A stretch of DNA of 64,000 nucleotides from NCBI RefSeq assembly GCF_963082655.1, contig NC_081552.1, forward strand, positions 69,733,465 to 69,797,464. Reading direction: 5' to 3'. Under the pieces are notes generated by a model. That model searched no databases. It was not told the DNA's origin and was given only the letters and a program-made list of their open reading frames with translations. The stretch comes from Stomoxys calcitrans (taxonomy: Eukaryota; Arthropoda; Insecta; Diptera; Muscidae). Shown here in pieces: positions 47,991-58,791 of this stretch; position 1 is the stretch's first letter; each line of letters opens with the position of its first letter. The position numbers and the translations under genes were made by a program.

Positions 47991-49181
47991 TAAAATAATA
48001 TTAGTCAGCAGACTTTTATCTATGAGAGCATGTTCTATATTGCACTTGCGTTTGTCGCTAGGTAATTTGACATCAAATAGTTGACAAAGAAAGGAAAAAA
48101 TTTACAACTGCAATAACGTAGAAATCTGTTCGTGTTTTCGATTTTTAGTTCTACCACCTTTTCTTATTTTATATCCAATAAATTAGGAACACTTTGAGGA
48201 CTTATAAACACATGATGGAAGTTATAAGCATATACGACAATAGTTGGATGCAATTTTTAATGGACATCTTTCCCATCAAAAACGGATTTGCGATCGGTTT
48301 TAATTAAGTTCGAAGAAGAATTTAGCGACATCATTTAAGCAGAATCTTGATGGTTCTTCGTAAAAATTGGTCAAATTGTATTTTTTGAAATATTTAACAA
48401 TTATAGTTGCTTAATGTTTTCAGTTTGTTTGCGTAAAATTGTATGGAAATAAAAGTCATTTGAAACCAATAGACCGACACAAACAATAACCTGTTGAAAT
48501 CATAAAACAAAAAAAATGAGCGCAAATGAAAAAATTACATCAAAATACTGAAGCTGATTCGCCGAAACTTTCATTATAAAATTAAGATATGCGCAAAGAC
48601 AACCACACTTTGGAGGCTTCGAAAGATTAGGATCGGTCTATAAATAGTGTGTTGGCAATCAGTGCAAAATTCTGCTCTGACTTTATGACCAAATGTCACC
48701 GCCGATGGGTCAGTTCCTGTAACCAATAGCGACCATAATTTTCAAGAAAAAAAAAATTGAGGTATCTTTACCAATTTCAAAGTAATAGAAAAATTTTGGC
48801 AATTTTCGATTTACAAAAAAAAAATGTGGGAATTATACGAATTAAATTGTTATTTATAAATACAAATTAAATTGTTATTTAATAATACAGCTGAATTGTG
48901 TTTATCTATTTCTGCGTTCTGTTGTGTTCTCTTTCACACACATATAATGCGAAAAAAGTGCGAATGAGTGTCTAGCTTCTATCATATACATGGCATGGCT
49001 ACACAAAAATTATGAAAAAAATAAAAAGTGTGTTTTTTACTTATCTATCAATGAATTAAAGTAATTTATTAAATAATCATTTTTAAAAAAAGTGTTAAAG
49101 CATTATTCTGAAATAGTGTTAAGCAGAAGAAAATAAGGATGTGACCAAATGAAATAGATACATTCTCAACGAAACAAATTT
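47991..49181. other. AT-rich region, no recognised feature
   Basis: Long A/T runs and no coding signal. A short direct duplication ('aaattgttattta', twice, 48844-48882). It may be upstream sequence of the broken host gene proposed at 49182. Confidence 0.4.
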
Positions 49182-49197
49182 ATGGACATGGAAGAAA

Positions 49198-49428
49198 AAC
49201 CCTTGCGTTGCAATCTGCCAACTGAGCTCTATCGCAAAGCTTGACATTTTTGAGGTTATACGTACTCAGACCGTTTTGACATACGAACGCTATTTGTGTT
49301 GTTTACAGTAACTTAAAAGATTCATCTCACCCAAAAATGGAATTAAATTACGAACATTTTCGTGCGATTATTTTTTACAACTTTTTACGTGGATTAACTA
49401 ACAACAGTTCAAAGCACCAGTGTTTATG
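49198..49428 (+). mobile_element. Mariner 2, 5' part, split by the BEL element
   Basis: Matches mariner 1 from 'aacccttg(c/t)gttgcaatctg' through the transposase start (MELNYEHFRAII at 49336). The outermost terminal repeat is missing. It continues at 59504 after the BEL element. Confidence 0.8.
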
Positions 49429-49433
49429 GATGG
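49429..49433. repeat. BEL target-site duplication GATGG, left
   Basis: GATGG directly precedes the TGT of the left LTR and is repeated at 59499-59503 directly after the ACA of the right LTR. Confidence 0.9.
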
Positions 49434-50120
49434 TGTCTGGGGTCAAACTAAGGGTTTTGCCTTCCGAAATAAAACATAGGAAGTTTTATGTTTAAAATTC
49501 AAATGTGGTGGTGATTGTTTATTGTGATGTTCTTTTCTATGTTATTTAAATTCATTAGTTATAAGTAGATCGTAGTGTTTAAGTAGCAAATATTTAGGTT
49601 TAGATAGCACAATTCATAGATTTAAGTAGCAGTAGTAAGTAGATTAAAATTTAAATTATGAGTATAGTTGATTGTAGTAGATAGACATTGTATTTAACAG
49701 GTGGGGGGTTTGCAATATGAGAATTAGTTGGTGTTGTATGTTGTGTCCCGCACTTATGGTTGTTGTGATGTTGCAATTGTGGGTCGAGTGTAGATTTGGT
49801 TTTTGAGTCGGTTGTTATTGTGTCACTTTGTATCTCACTTGGGTTTTCACTTTGAGGGGGAGAGAATACGATGCGCGGGTTTGAGATTTAAAACGAGACT
49901 GATCTTTTTCTGGTTGTTGCTTGTCACTTGGACCCCGCGAAAACGGTCAACTTTCCAAGCTACAAGCAACAATTCCAGGTAAACAAATATGAAATCAAGG
50001 CGGAATCAGCGATTAAGAACTTACTTCAATGTACCGTTATGCACAGTGGGTCATGTGCATACGTGAACGCATGTCTGCACATGGGTGCACATGACTTCAT
50101 GTTCAAACGTACCTTGAACA
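49434..50120 (-). repeat. BEL 3' LTR (left copy)
   Basis: 687 bp, TGT...ACA on the plus strand. In sense orientation it begins TGTTCAAGG and ends CCAGACA. A sense AATAAA lies at 49518-49523 (plus-strand TTTATT) and is a candidate poly(A) signal. The short plus-strand ORF at 49928-50146 is antisense to the element and is not a gene. Confidence 0.95.
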
Positions 50121-50134
50121 TTCTCCCCCTCCAA
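50121..50134 (-). promoter_or_regulatory. Polypurine tract of the BEL element
   Basis: Sense TTGGAGGGGGAGAA lies immediately upstream of the 3' LTR. This is the expected primer for plus-strand DNA synthesis. Confidence 0.88.
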
Positions 50135-50158
50135 GTGACGAAGTGACATCTTACCTTT

Positions 50159-51097
50159 TTAATTTTGGTTTCTTGCCTGTGAGGTGACTGGGCCGACGAA
50201 CACGTATCCCCAATCTGTCTCCTGGGCGAAGACGGCTCCCAATCCGGGTTGTACAACACCACTCCTCCGGAGGTGGGCGTAGGCATCGGCCCCTACCTCT
50301 ACATCGATTGGTTCGTTGCCCCTAGGGTCAGCATCTGCCAAAGAAAGGGATCTTAGGCTGCTTGTGGGGTCGGGAATGATGGGATCTGAATAGGGTCGTC
50401 GCGGCAAATCCCGGGTCACCACTGCCCGGATGGTATACATGGTCCTCCTCGACGCATGCCTTGACCGAAGTCTTATTGTTGCCAGACGGTGCCCTCTGCG
50501 CTCTCTCGTTGGTATCCCCAGGCGAGTTACTGTGGCTGCCGCGATTCGGGTGATGGTCGATGCCTGGCACAAAAGTACCCGTACCCCAGCCCAATCGTCC
50601 TGCTCCTCGGGTGCCAATTCCACCATCGCCGTGGGTACAAAAACAGTGGCCCGGCTGTAAGGTATCTCGACCGGGGGAGGGCCTTGGACGATGGGCATCT
50701 GGTTGGCTGGTTCGATTGCAAGTTGCCGTGGGTTGGCAATCTCCATTGGGGGCGGGCTGTAGCTGCCATATGTCTCCCTAAGCTGTGGGGCTCCATGCAG
50801 CATTGTGTGATGGCGGTAGTCGCATGTTCGGCAGGCAGTGACCACGGGGCAGTCTGGGGCCAGATGGCTGCGCGCCAGACAGTTCCGACAGTAACTCCGT
50901 CTCTCAACTGTCTCGTATCTCTGATACGGTGTCATTTGCCGGAACCGCGGGCATGACCGTATGGCGTGGTCCTCCTGGCAGAGGCCACAGGCATACTGCC
51001 AAGATGCGGGGCGATACCTGGGTTCCCGTGGGTCGAAGCGAGGGCGTGTGGGTCTGGCGGGTCGTGGGGACTCTGGGCGAGGTAAATATCCGGCCAT
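50159..51097 (-). CDS. BEL accessory ORF: three zinc knuckles plus a retropepsin-like domain lacking the catalytic Asp
   Basis: 312 codons between pol and the 3' LTR, the place where env sits in some LTR elements. The N-terminus is Pro/Arg-rich (1-35). Zinc motifs follow: C37-x2-C40-x3-H44-x4-C49, C70-x2-C73-x4-H78-x4-C83, and C89-x2-C92 with HH96-97 and H101. These parallel those in this element's own gag. Residues 170-305 follow the BEL protease: GVRVLLCQAST aligns with the pol active site ARAIIDPGSQST, then LADADP, EVGADAYAHL, and FAQETDWGYVFVGPV against IAQDTVFGWIIGGPI. The catalytic Asp is Cys and the Gly is Ala, so protease activity is not expected. It is GC-rich compared with pol. It is in the same frame as pol: after pol's TAA (51142-51140) the frame is open for 14 codons to this ATG. 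Sense TTTTGGTTACAG ends 3 nt before the ATG, a plausible splice acceptor. There is no signal peptide or membrane segment, so it is not env. RNA binding or Gag-like assembly is inference. Confidence 0.85.
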   Translation of the reverse strand: MAGYLPRPESPRPARPTRPRFDPREPRYRPASWQYACGLCQEDHAIRSCPRFRQMTPYQRYETVERRSYCRNCLARSHLAPDCPVVTACRTCDYRHHTMLHGAPQLRETYGSYSPPPMEIANPRQLAIEPANQMPIVQGPPPVEIPYSRATVFVPTAMVELAPEEQDDWAGVRVLLCQASTITRIAAATVTRLGIPTRERRGHRLATIRLRSRHASRRTMYTIRAVVTRDLPRRPYSDPIIPDPTSSLRSLSLADADPRGNEPIDVEVGADAYAHLRRSGVVQPGLGAVFAQETDWGYVFVGPVTSQARNQN

Positions 51098-51139
51098 TAT
51101 CTGTAACCAAAATCTCGTGAGTACCGTGTTTTGATGTGA

Positions 51140-54100
51140 TTATGAATTGCTAGGGGTGTCTGAGAATAATTTGACAATCTTAGTTATGGGTCGACTGACT
51201 ATGCCATTGGAAGTTCGAATATCTACAACTCGAGTGTTCTGATCAACACCGGGGTATGTTTTAAAAACTCGTCCTAACTTCCACTCGGTGGGATATCTCT
51301 CATCCCTGATGACAACTAAATCATTGACCTGTATGTTATCTTGCTGATACTTCCATTTGTATCTACGGTGAAGCTCATTTAAGTACTCTGACTTCCACCT
51401 CTGACAAAAGTTTTGGGATATAATCTTTAATCTCTTCCACCGATTTGCAAGCGTTATGTCCTCCTCTGAGATGTCGGGTTCTGCCGGGGTCAAAAGGGAA
51501 GAGCCTATAAGGAAGTGAGCTGGGGTCAAGGGTGCTAAATCGTTAGGGTCTTCAGAAGCTGGACTAAGGGGTCGTGAATTGAGGCAGGCCTCGATACGTG
51601 CCAATATGGTTGACAGTTCTTCGAACGTGAAGTTCATTTTGGGCATAGACTTCTTAAGGTGTATCTTGAATGATTTAACTCCTGCCTCCCACAATCCCCC
51701 CATATGGGGAGCTCCTGGAGGAATAAATTTCCACTCTAAATTCTGATGAGCATGTTGCTGAATGGCGCTGCTCTGTAAACTTTTCATAAACTCTTTCTGA
51801 TCTTTCTTGAGCATTTCTGCTGCGCCTATAAAATTCTTTCCATTGTCGGAATATATCTTTTCTGGGCACCCTCTCCTTCCTATGAAACGAGCTAATGCCG
51901 CCAGAAATGATTGAGTCGATAAATCACTTGTTGCTTCTAAGTGGATGGCTTTTGTCGCAAAACAAACAAATATGCAGATATAACCCTTGGTTATTAAACA
52001 CGCTCGTGCTGTTAAGCTTTTGATTCCGAAGGGTCCTGCAAAATCTACCCCTGTATTCGTAAAGGGTCTGGATAAAGTAGTACGCTCGGGTGGAAGAGAT
52101 GACATAATTTGGGTCTGAGTCTTTAATCGATATAGGGTACAAACTCTGCAATTGTGTATAACTTTCTTGATCAACTGTTTCAATCTGAATATCCAAAACT
52201 CCGTACGGATGAGCCGGGTCATAAGTTGATTGCCTCCGTGCATTGAGACTTTATGAACAAATTCCACTAGAAGGAGTGCAAATCGCGAATCATATGGGAT
52301 TAAGATTGGATGACGTTCGCTGTACGTCAAAGCTGGCGATTGAACTAAACGACCATTGGATCTAATTACTCCTTTTCTATCTATGAAGGGGTTGAATGGT
52401 AAAAGACTACTTCTAGGTGAAAGCCTTTTCTTTTGGGTCAAAGAACTGTATTCCTCAACGAAGTAATGTTTCTGAGTTGCCACTATAAGACGCATCTTTG
52501 TGTCTATGAGCTCTGGGCTGGTTATTTCTTGCGATGAAATTTTAAGTGAGGATCTAGTTGAACCTGTGTTACGCCAGAACCTAACTGCGTAAGACAAAAC
52601 ACGATATGCTCTAGCTAAAGACGAAAATCGAGTCAAAGGGTCATCAAAAGTGCCTGTTGCGAATACTTTAACTTGTTTTGCTTCAAGATTAGTGTCTGTA
52701 TTAACTCGGTCTTGCGGCCACTGATCATGCGGCAATTTGAGCCACTGGGGTCCCGTCCACCATAAATTATGAGCTATTAAGTCGTCAGGAGAACAGCCAC
52801 GACTTGCTACATCTGCAGGATTATATTCTGAGTCAACATGTTTCCAATTCTCACCGCCGACGTTCTCTAATATCTCTGAAACCCTGTTACCAACGAAAGC
52901 GCTCCATGAGCATGGTGGCTTTTGTAGCCAGGCTAGAACGATTGTAGAGTCGGTCCAGAAATGGGTCGTAAACTTTGATAATTGAAGCTTAGGCACAATG
53001 GCATTTGTTAACTTTGACAACATAACTGCACCGCATAATTCTAACCTTGGCAGAGAGATTTTCTTAACTGGGGCTACTCGGGTCTTGGCTGCTAGAAGAA
53101 AAGTGTCTACAGTTTTATCGATGTGTTCAACGCGTATATAAATTGTGGCTGCATATGCGCTTTCTGACGCGTCGCAGAATCCATGTATTTCCACAATACT
53201 AGCAGGTGTAAACCGAACCCATCTTGGTATCGATACAGTGTCTATAGAATGGCTACCTCTCACAAAGTTATTCCAGTTCATTTGAGTCACTGGCTTCAAC
53301 GAGTCGTCCCATTCTACCTTATCTAGCCAAACCTGTTGCATGATTAACTTGGCTACAACTATTACTGGCGCTAACCATCCACATGGGTCGAAAAACTTTG
53401 CTATCGTTGATAATACTTCTCGCTTGGTGCTCATTTGCTTTTCTTCAACTGTAGGGGCCGTAAAAGTGAAATTATCACCTGATATATTCCAACGAATTCC
53501 TAGGGTCTTTGTCGAAGAAGCTTCGGAAATATTTAACCAATCTATTGGAAGAAGCATGTCTTCATTTAAATCCTTTAACAAACGTGTGTCATTTGACGCC
53601 CATTTTCTTAGCTCGAAACCAGCTGATTCTAATGCGGAGGCTAATTCCTTCCTAGCTGCTGTAGCTTCTTCTATGGAGTGTCCGCCCGCTAATACATCAT
53701 CGACATATAAATTTTCTTTAATAATTCTTGATCCTAACGGATGAGAATCTTTCACGTCTTCTGCTAACTGGAGAAGGGTCCTAATCGCTAAAAATGGGGC
53801 GCAATTTATGCCGAAGGTAACAGTTAAGAGTTCGTAATCCTCAATTGGGTGGTTTTCTGATTTACGAAAGAGAATTCTTTGAAAAGCTGTTTGATTGGGG
53901 TCTACTAAGATCTGACGATACATTTTTGTCACGTCTGCATTGAAGACGTACTTAAAAAATCTCCATTTCAACACTTGTAGCACAAGGTCTTGCTGAAGTA
54001 TGGGTCCTGTATGTAAGATATCGTTAAGACTTTTCTTGTTTGATGTTGGGCTAGATGCGTTAAAAACCACTCTAAGTTTTGTGGTAACCCTATCTGGTTT

Positions 54101-56590
54101 GATAACTGCATGGTGAGGTAAGTAGTAGTGAGGGGTCTTGTATACGCTGTTTGGGTCTACCTTCCTCATGTGTCCTAATTCCAAATACTCTAATATGGCT
54201 GCATCATAATGTGCTTTAATATCTGGGGTCTTAGACAACTTTTTCTCCATTCTATGAAACTGTGCCAATGCGATGTTCCTAGATGAACCGATCTCTGAAC
54301 AGCTTTTAAAAGGTAAAGTTACGATATATCTCCCCGCCTCATTACGTCGTGTTGTATTTTTGTAATTATTTTCGCAATAAATATCTTCTGCTGACCTCAA
54401 AACCTTTTTTGGGGTCTCTTCCACCTCCCAAAAGCGAGTGATTATCTTTTCTAATGATGATGCACTATAAAGTGTGATTTGTCTGTCGGATTTAGGGTCT
54501 TCCGTAATGGGTCCTCCTATGATCCACCCAAAAACGGTGTCCTGCGCTATAAGTGATCCAAAGGATTTCATAGTACCGCCTTTTGTGAATATAAGGGGTC
54601 CAATATCTAATCCGATTAACATGTCCACGGGTCGACTTTCAAAGAATCGGGGGTCCGCGAGACTAAGGTGTGCAAAATCTCCAAATTGATTTTGCCTTAA
54701 ATTGTGTGTTGGTAAATGAGAAGGTAGGGTCTTTAAGACTGGTGCCCAAACCTCCAGCTCAAAACTAGGATTTACTCGTGAGCAAAGATTGAAGACGCAA
54801 GCTTTTGTCGATGTTTCAGAAACTGCGTCGCTTAAACCTGTGACGTGAATTAAATTCTTAACTGTTGGAAGTTGCAATTTGTTTCTAATTTTTTCTGATA
54901 TGAAAGTTGATTGTGACCCAGGATCGATGATTGCCCTGGCATCATATCTATGTCCTCTAGATTTGATTTGAACTATTGCTGTGAACAAAAGTGTCTCTTT
55001 GGGTTGCGGAGTGGGTCTGATTTCCTGAAGTGTCAAAGTCGTTGAACAAGGTGCTTCTAAACAAGGTGTGGACTGTATATTTGGCGATACCGATGGTTGT
55101 ACTAGGGTGGTTGAAGCGGCAGCACTGGTACTAGGGCGTGCGTATTCGCTAACCGGTTGAGCTAGGGTGGTAGGATCAGTAGCACTGGTACTAGGTCGTG
55201 CTTCCTGTCTACCGGGTTGAACTAAAGTGTTGAGAGCGGCAGCACTGGTGCTAGGTCGTGCTCCGCCTCGTTGGTGTGTGCCTGTTGTAGGGTACTGGCT
55301 CTGGTTGCCTTTATGTATCAAACTGTGGTGTCGTTGACTACATTCCCTACAACTAAAACGACTTTTACACTCCCTGACTCCATGATCCGAAGAAAGGCAG
55401 TTATAGCAAAGATGACCTGTCTTAACAATGTTTATTCGATCGTTGATCGACCTTTCTAGAAATTGAGGACATTCTCGCAAAGAATGATTGGATTTACAAA
55501 GTTGACAAACCGGTTTGTTATTCTGAGCATTATAGTGTGATTGTGTGTTGTTGCTGGGTCTTGAGCCCGTGTTCTTGAAATTGGGATTTACATTTGTTTG
55601 AAAACTATTAACTCGCTTTTCCCGCTTATCGTACTCCGATCTGGGTTGATTATATCTCGAATATTGTGGCTTGATATTGCCGACTGATTCTAGGGTCTTG
55701 AATTTATGGGTCAAAAATACATCTAATTGATTCCACGATGGAAGAGACGAACAATCTGCTAGGCTGCTTTCGAATTCTTCTAAAAATATTCTTGGTAGTT
55801 TGGTTGACACAAGATAAACTAAGATTGGGTCCCATCCCCCCGTTTCTACTTCAAGGGTCTGTAAAGTTTGGGTACAACTACCTATAGTGCGCTGTAATTT
55901 CTGGATTGTTGACGCGTTATCAACGGAAACCGAAGGTAAATTAAAAAGAGCTCGCAATTGCTCATTTACCTGCATGCGTTTATTTTCGTACCTATGAACG
56001 AGATTTCTCCACGCTATGTCGAAACCCTCATGGGTCAGTGGAACATTGGAAATTATTTCGCGGGCTTCTCCTGCTGTTTTTTGGGTCAAGTGAAACAACT
56101 TCTCGACTTTACTTAATTTTGAATTGTTAATGTAAATTGCTGAAAATAAGTCCCTAAAGGTGGGCCATTCGCGATATCCCCCTTTAAAAACATCTGTGTC
56201 ACAGGGCGGCAATCTTAGAGCTGGTGAAAAATCATTATTGTCTCGCTGTTGGGTCATTGATATTCTCTCCTGTTTTTCTTGATCTTGTTGCTCGTTAAGG
56301 GCCAAAATTTCTCCGTTAAGAGAGCTTAAACACCGTTTATAAGTTTCTAGTGCCTGTTTGTAATTATTTCGAAGTTTAGTTTTATCTATAGGTGTCTCAT
56401 CCTTTTCCGGAATGCGGTCCCTACAATCTAAGTATGCCTTCTTGATTTGATCCCATAAAGAATTGAGTTCTACCCGCGTGATTTCTAACGAATGTATATT
56501 ATCATCTGACTTAGCCGCGGAGTAAACGCTTTCAAAATCTACTAAATCATTCACACAGTTTACAAATTTTTCGCGTAAATTCTTATCCAT
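51140..56590 (-). CDS. BEL/Pao Gag-Pol polyprotein, intact
   Basis: 1816 residues. The Gag core with a DUF1759-type region (about 125-320) has FKGGYREWPTFRDLF and EKLFHLTQKTAGEAREII. Zinc knuckles are at about 361-420 (CQLCKSNHSLREC, CYNCLSSDHGVREC, CRECSQRHHSLIH). A Pro/Ser linker holds three ARPSTSA repeats (about 440-495). The aspartic protease (DUF1758-type) has active-site DPGSQST near 555. RT has VIKPDRVTTKLRVVFNAS, FNADVTKMYRQI and YVDD near 961. RNase H has GFCDASESAYAA near 1137 and FWTDST near 1213. Integrase has the H2C2 finger (HGGNQL...CRVC, 1452-1480), DFAGPFG (~1515), SDNGKNF (~1580) and GGLWEAGVK (~1632). A C-terminal DUF5641-type domain follows (~1690-1810). All catalytic residues are present. 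It starts at the first ATG after the long leader. It is expressed as one frame, as usual for BEL. Confidence 0.96.
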   Translation of the reverse strand: MDKNLREKFVNCVNDLVDFESVYSAAKSDDNIHSLEITRVELNSLWDQIKKAYLDCRDRIPEKDETPIDKTKLRNNYKQALETYKRCLSSLNGEILALNEQQDQEKQERISMTQQRDNNDFSPALRLPPCDTDVFKGGYREWPTFRDLFSAIYINNSKLSKVEKLFHLTQKTAGEAREIISNVPLTHEGFDIAWRNLVHRYENKRMQVNEQLRALFNLPSVSVDNASTIQKLQRTIGSCTQTLQTLEVETGGWDPILVYLVSTKLPRIFLEEFESSLADCSSLPSWNQLDVFLTHKFKTLESVGNIKPQYSRYNQPRSEYDKREKRVNSFQTNVNPNFKNTGSRPSNNTQSHYNAQNNKPVCQLCKSNHSLRECPQFLERSINDRINIVKTGHLCYNCLSSDHGVRECKSRFSCRECSQRHHSLIHKGNQSQYPTTGTHQRGGARPSTSAAALNTLVQPGRQEARPSTSATDPTTLAQPVSEYARPSTSAAASTTLVQPSVSPNIQSTPCLEAPCSTTLTLQEIRPTPQPKETLLFTAIVQIKSRGHRYDARAIIDPGSQSTFISEKIRNKLQLPTVKNLIHVTGLSDAVSETSTKACVFNLCSRVNPSFELEVWAPVLKTLPSHLPTHNLRQNQFGDFAHLSLADPRFFESRPVDMLIGLDIGPLIFTKGGTMKSFGSLIAQDTVFGWIIGGPITEDPKSDRQITLYSASSLEKIITRFWEVEETPKKVLRSAEDIYCENNYKNTTRRNEAGRYIVTLPFKSCSEIGSSRNIALAQFHRMEKKLSKTPDIKAHYDAAILEYLELGHMRKVDPNSVYKTPHYYLPHHAVIKPDRVTTKLRVVFNASSPTSNKKSLNDILHTGPILQQDLVLQVLKWRFFKYVFNADVTKMYRQILVDPNQTAFQRILFRKSENHPIEDYELLTVTFGINCAPFLAIRTLLQLAEDVKDSHPLGSRIIKENLYVDDVLAGGHSIEEATAARKELASALESAGFELRKWASNDTRLLKDLNEDMLLPIDWLNISEASSTKTLGIRWNISGDNFTFTAPTVEEKQMSTKREVLSTIAKFFDPCGWLAPVIVVAKLIMQQVWLDKVEWDDSLKPVTQMNWNNFVRGSHSIDTVSIPRWVRFTPASIVEIHGFCDASESAYAATIYIRVEHIDKTVDTFLLAAKTRVAPVKKISLPRLELCGAVMLSKLTNAIVPKLQLSKFTTHFWTDSTIVLAWLQKPPCSWSAFVGNRVSEILENVGGENWKHVDSEYNPADVASRGCSPDDLIAHNLWWTGPQWLKLPHDQWPQDRVNTDTNLEAKQVKVFATGTFDDPLTRFSSLARAYRVLSYAVRFWRNTGSTRSSLKISSQEITSPELIDTKMRLIVATQKHYFVEEYSSLTQKKRLSPRSSLLPFNPFIDRKGVIRSNGRLVQSPALTYSERHPILIPYDSRFALLLVEFVHKVSMHGGNQLMTRLIRTEFWIFRLKQLIKKVIHNCRVCTLYRLKTQTQIMSSLPPERTTLSRPFTNTGVDFAGPFGIKSLTARACLITKGYICIFVCFATKAIHLEATSDLSTQSFLAALARFIGRRGCPEKIYSDNGKNFIGAAEMLKKDQKEFMKSLQSSAIQQHAHQNLEWKFIPPGAPHMGGLWEAGVKSFKIHLKKSMPKMNFTFEELSTILARIEACLNSRPLSPASEDPNDLAPLTPAHFLIGSSLLTPAEPDISEEDITLANRWKRLKIISQNFCQRWKSEYLNELHRRYKWKYQQDNIQVNDLVVIRDERYPTEWKLGRVFKTYPGVDQNTRVVDIRTSNGIVSRPITKIVKLFSDTPSNS

Positions 56591-58791
56591 TTTGTAATTG
56601 GCTTGTATATGTTTTAAATAGGTTCAAAAACTATAAAACCACGGAAAAATCTACAACAAAATGTCCAAAAAAACTGGTTATTTGTAGAAATCAAATCTAT
56701 TTCTAAAAAACCTAATGCGAAGAAAAAAATGTGTGTCTTGATGATGGGTCAAATATCTAAGGGTCAAACCTGAAACTTTTTACAAAATTCGTAATAAATG
56801 TTTTTATCTGGGCCACTAGAAAAAAACAGGTTAATATTTCTGATGATATCGATTATACAATAGCCGCAAAAAATTGTAAGAAAAATTTTCCTTTCAAATC
56901 GCAATACACCAGCAATTTAATTCCGCTCGAATTAAAGTTGCAAAAAAAAAAAAAATTATTTTTCTCCAAAAAAAAATTAAACTTTCACTTTTCAAAATTT
57001 GGCATACAGGACTAGATGATTCTTTACAATAATACTGCTTCGACTCGCTGGGTCAATTTGCTTTCTGTATAAAAAACAACAAAGGATTGCACAAACAACC
57101 ACAGTCCTTTCCGACCGTTTCCACTTAAATTTGTGCAATAGAATGAAGTTTTAAAATTTCGAAGACAAATGAGGCCAGCACGCAATATTATTTTCGTTAT
57201 TTCTCACACAAAAACAATTCTTGATAAAAAAACTTCTTCTTTTCTAAAAGCACTTTAATTTTTACTAAGACACTTTTTTTTCTTTACAAAAATACCGCGG
57301 TTGTCTGTCCCAAAAATCCTACACACTGCCTTGAAAGTAGGGTCTGCTATATCGGGGTCAAATTCACTTTGGATTAAATTAATTTGGGTCAAAATTTATC
57401 AGACAACCGAATTAGCGATTCATAATCAAAAACGATCAAAAACAATATTAAAGTACGCTGGGTAAATGTATGAACTTTTCCTTTTTTGAAAAAAAGGTTA
57501 TGTATGACGTAATACCCAAGCGCACTTTAATAGAAAAACAAAATGGTACTCACTTTGAAGCTTCTTTTTTGATGTGTGTGTATGTGTGTGTGTGTGTAGG
57601 TGGGCGCTTGGCTTGGGTCCAGAATTGTGAGTTGGCGCCTTTTGCAATTTTTGTAGCTTTGTGTCGTTAGAGTCTTGGATTTTGTTGTTTTAGTGTTTTT
57701 GATTTGATGAAGTTTTGGGAATTTAACCGTTGTAGCGGGTTTTTCCGTTTTTATCCCAGAGCGTAGATTTTTTGTTTTTGTGTTTTTACACGGAACGCAC
57801 GAATTTGATTTTGTTGGGGTTTTTTGAAAATGCACAATATTTTATGTGTGATAGAAAAAGAAAGAATTAGTTTGGGATAAAATTTACAAATTTATCGAGC
57901 AACCCATAATTCTGTTTTAACACTCTAATTTGTTTTTTAAGTTAAAATACTGAAAAATTTATGATTTTTAGAGAAAAAAAATTTTTCAAAATATGTAGAA
58001 AAAATTAACATAAATTTTGGGTTGGACGATAAATTGTTAAATTTTTCAATTTTTTAGCTCTTTTTTTTCAATTTAACACAAAGAAACTTCTTTAAACAAT
58101 TTAAAAATTTTTGATTTTTATAATTTTTTTGAAATTCCACTTTTTTCCACTTCTGTTCCACTGTGCGGGTCACTTTACGTTTTTTGGGTCTTTTGCACAC
58201 TTCTTTTTTGATTTACCACAACTTCTAATGATTTTGGGGTCAATTTTTTGCACATTAAAATTTAATTAATTATTTTTATTTTTACACGGGTCACCCTGTT
58301 AATTTAATTAGTTTTTGTTTTATTTGAGTCTTTATGTACTTTAATTGTCACTTTGCAATTTGGTTATTATTTTCTTTTGTTATTTTGTTTTGATCTTCAT
58401 TTGGTTGGAATATTTTATCAAATTTTCAATAAAATAAATGCCACAACCAAACGAAGAACACTGAGAGCCGCTATATATTTTTTAATTTGTGATTTGTGTA
58501 TTATTTTGTTTTTAATAAATTGCCAAAACTGATCTTTTATGTGTTTTGATATTTTTGTGTTGGCCGTCCGTCCATACGTGTATGTATGTACGGTTGTGTG
58601 TAACCAACCCTTTTTTCGCACTTTTCTCTATTTCATTTGCTTTTAATTGTTGGGTCACTGCACTTTTGTTGTTGCGAATTTTTTTGTGTTTCGGTCACTG
58701 GGTCTTTTGAAATGAAAATGAATTATTTTTGGGCACAAAACAGAAAAATTTTTTTGATTTTTGGTTTTTTAATTATTTAAAAAAACCACTT
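56591..58791 (-). other. BEL 5' leader, about 2.2 kb, non-coding
   Basis: Between PBS and gag ATG. Very A/T-rich, with only short unconvincing ORFs (longest about 102 codons at 57527-57835, low complexity). It carries about 13 plus-strand GGGTC motifs. It likely holds the packaging signal and could hold a 5' splice donor for the downstream ORF. Confidence 0.75.

Noticed and set aside
49928..50146. Plus-strand ORF in the LTRs (also 59306-59581)
   Set aside because: Present in both LTRs, antisense to the element, no domain; it runs into unrelated flanks on each side.
50430..50956. Plus-strand ORFs opposite the BEL accessory ORF
   Set aside because: Antisense shadows of a GC-rich coding region; the minus frame has zinc knuckles and protease homology.
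50159..51097. Env gene of the BEL element
   Set aside because: No signal peptide, transmembrane segment or fusion-like sequence; zinc knuckles and protease-like motifs instead.
57470..57835. Small ORFs in the BEL leader
   Set aside because: Low-complexity Lys/Thr/His sequence, no domain, no conservation evidence.
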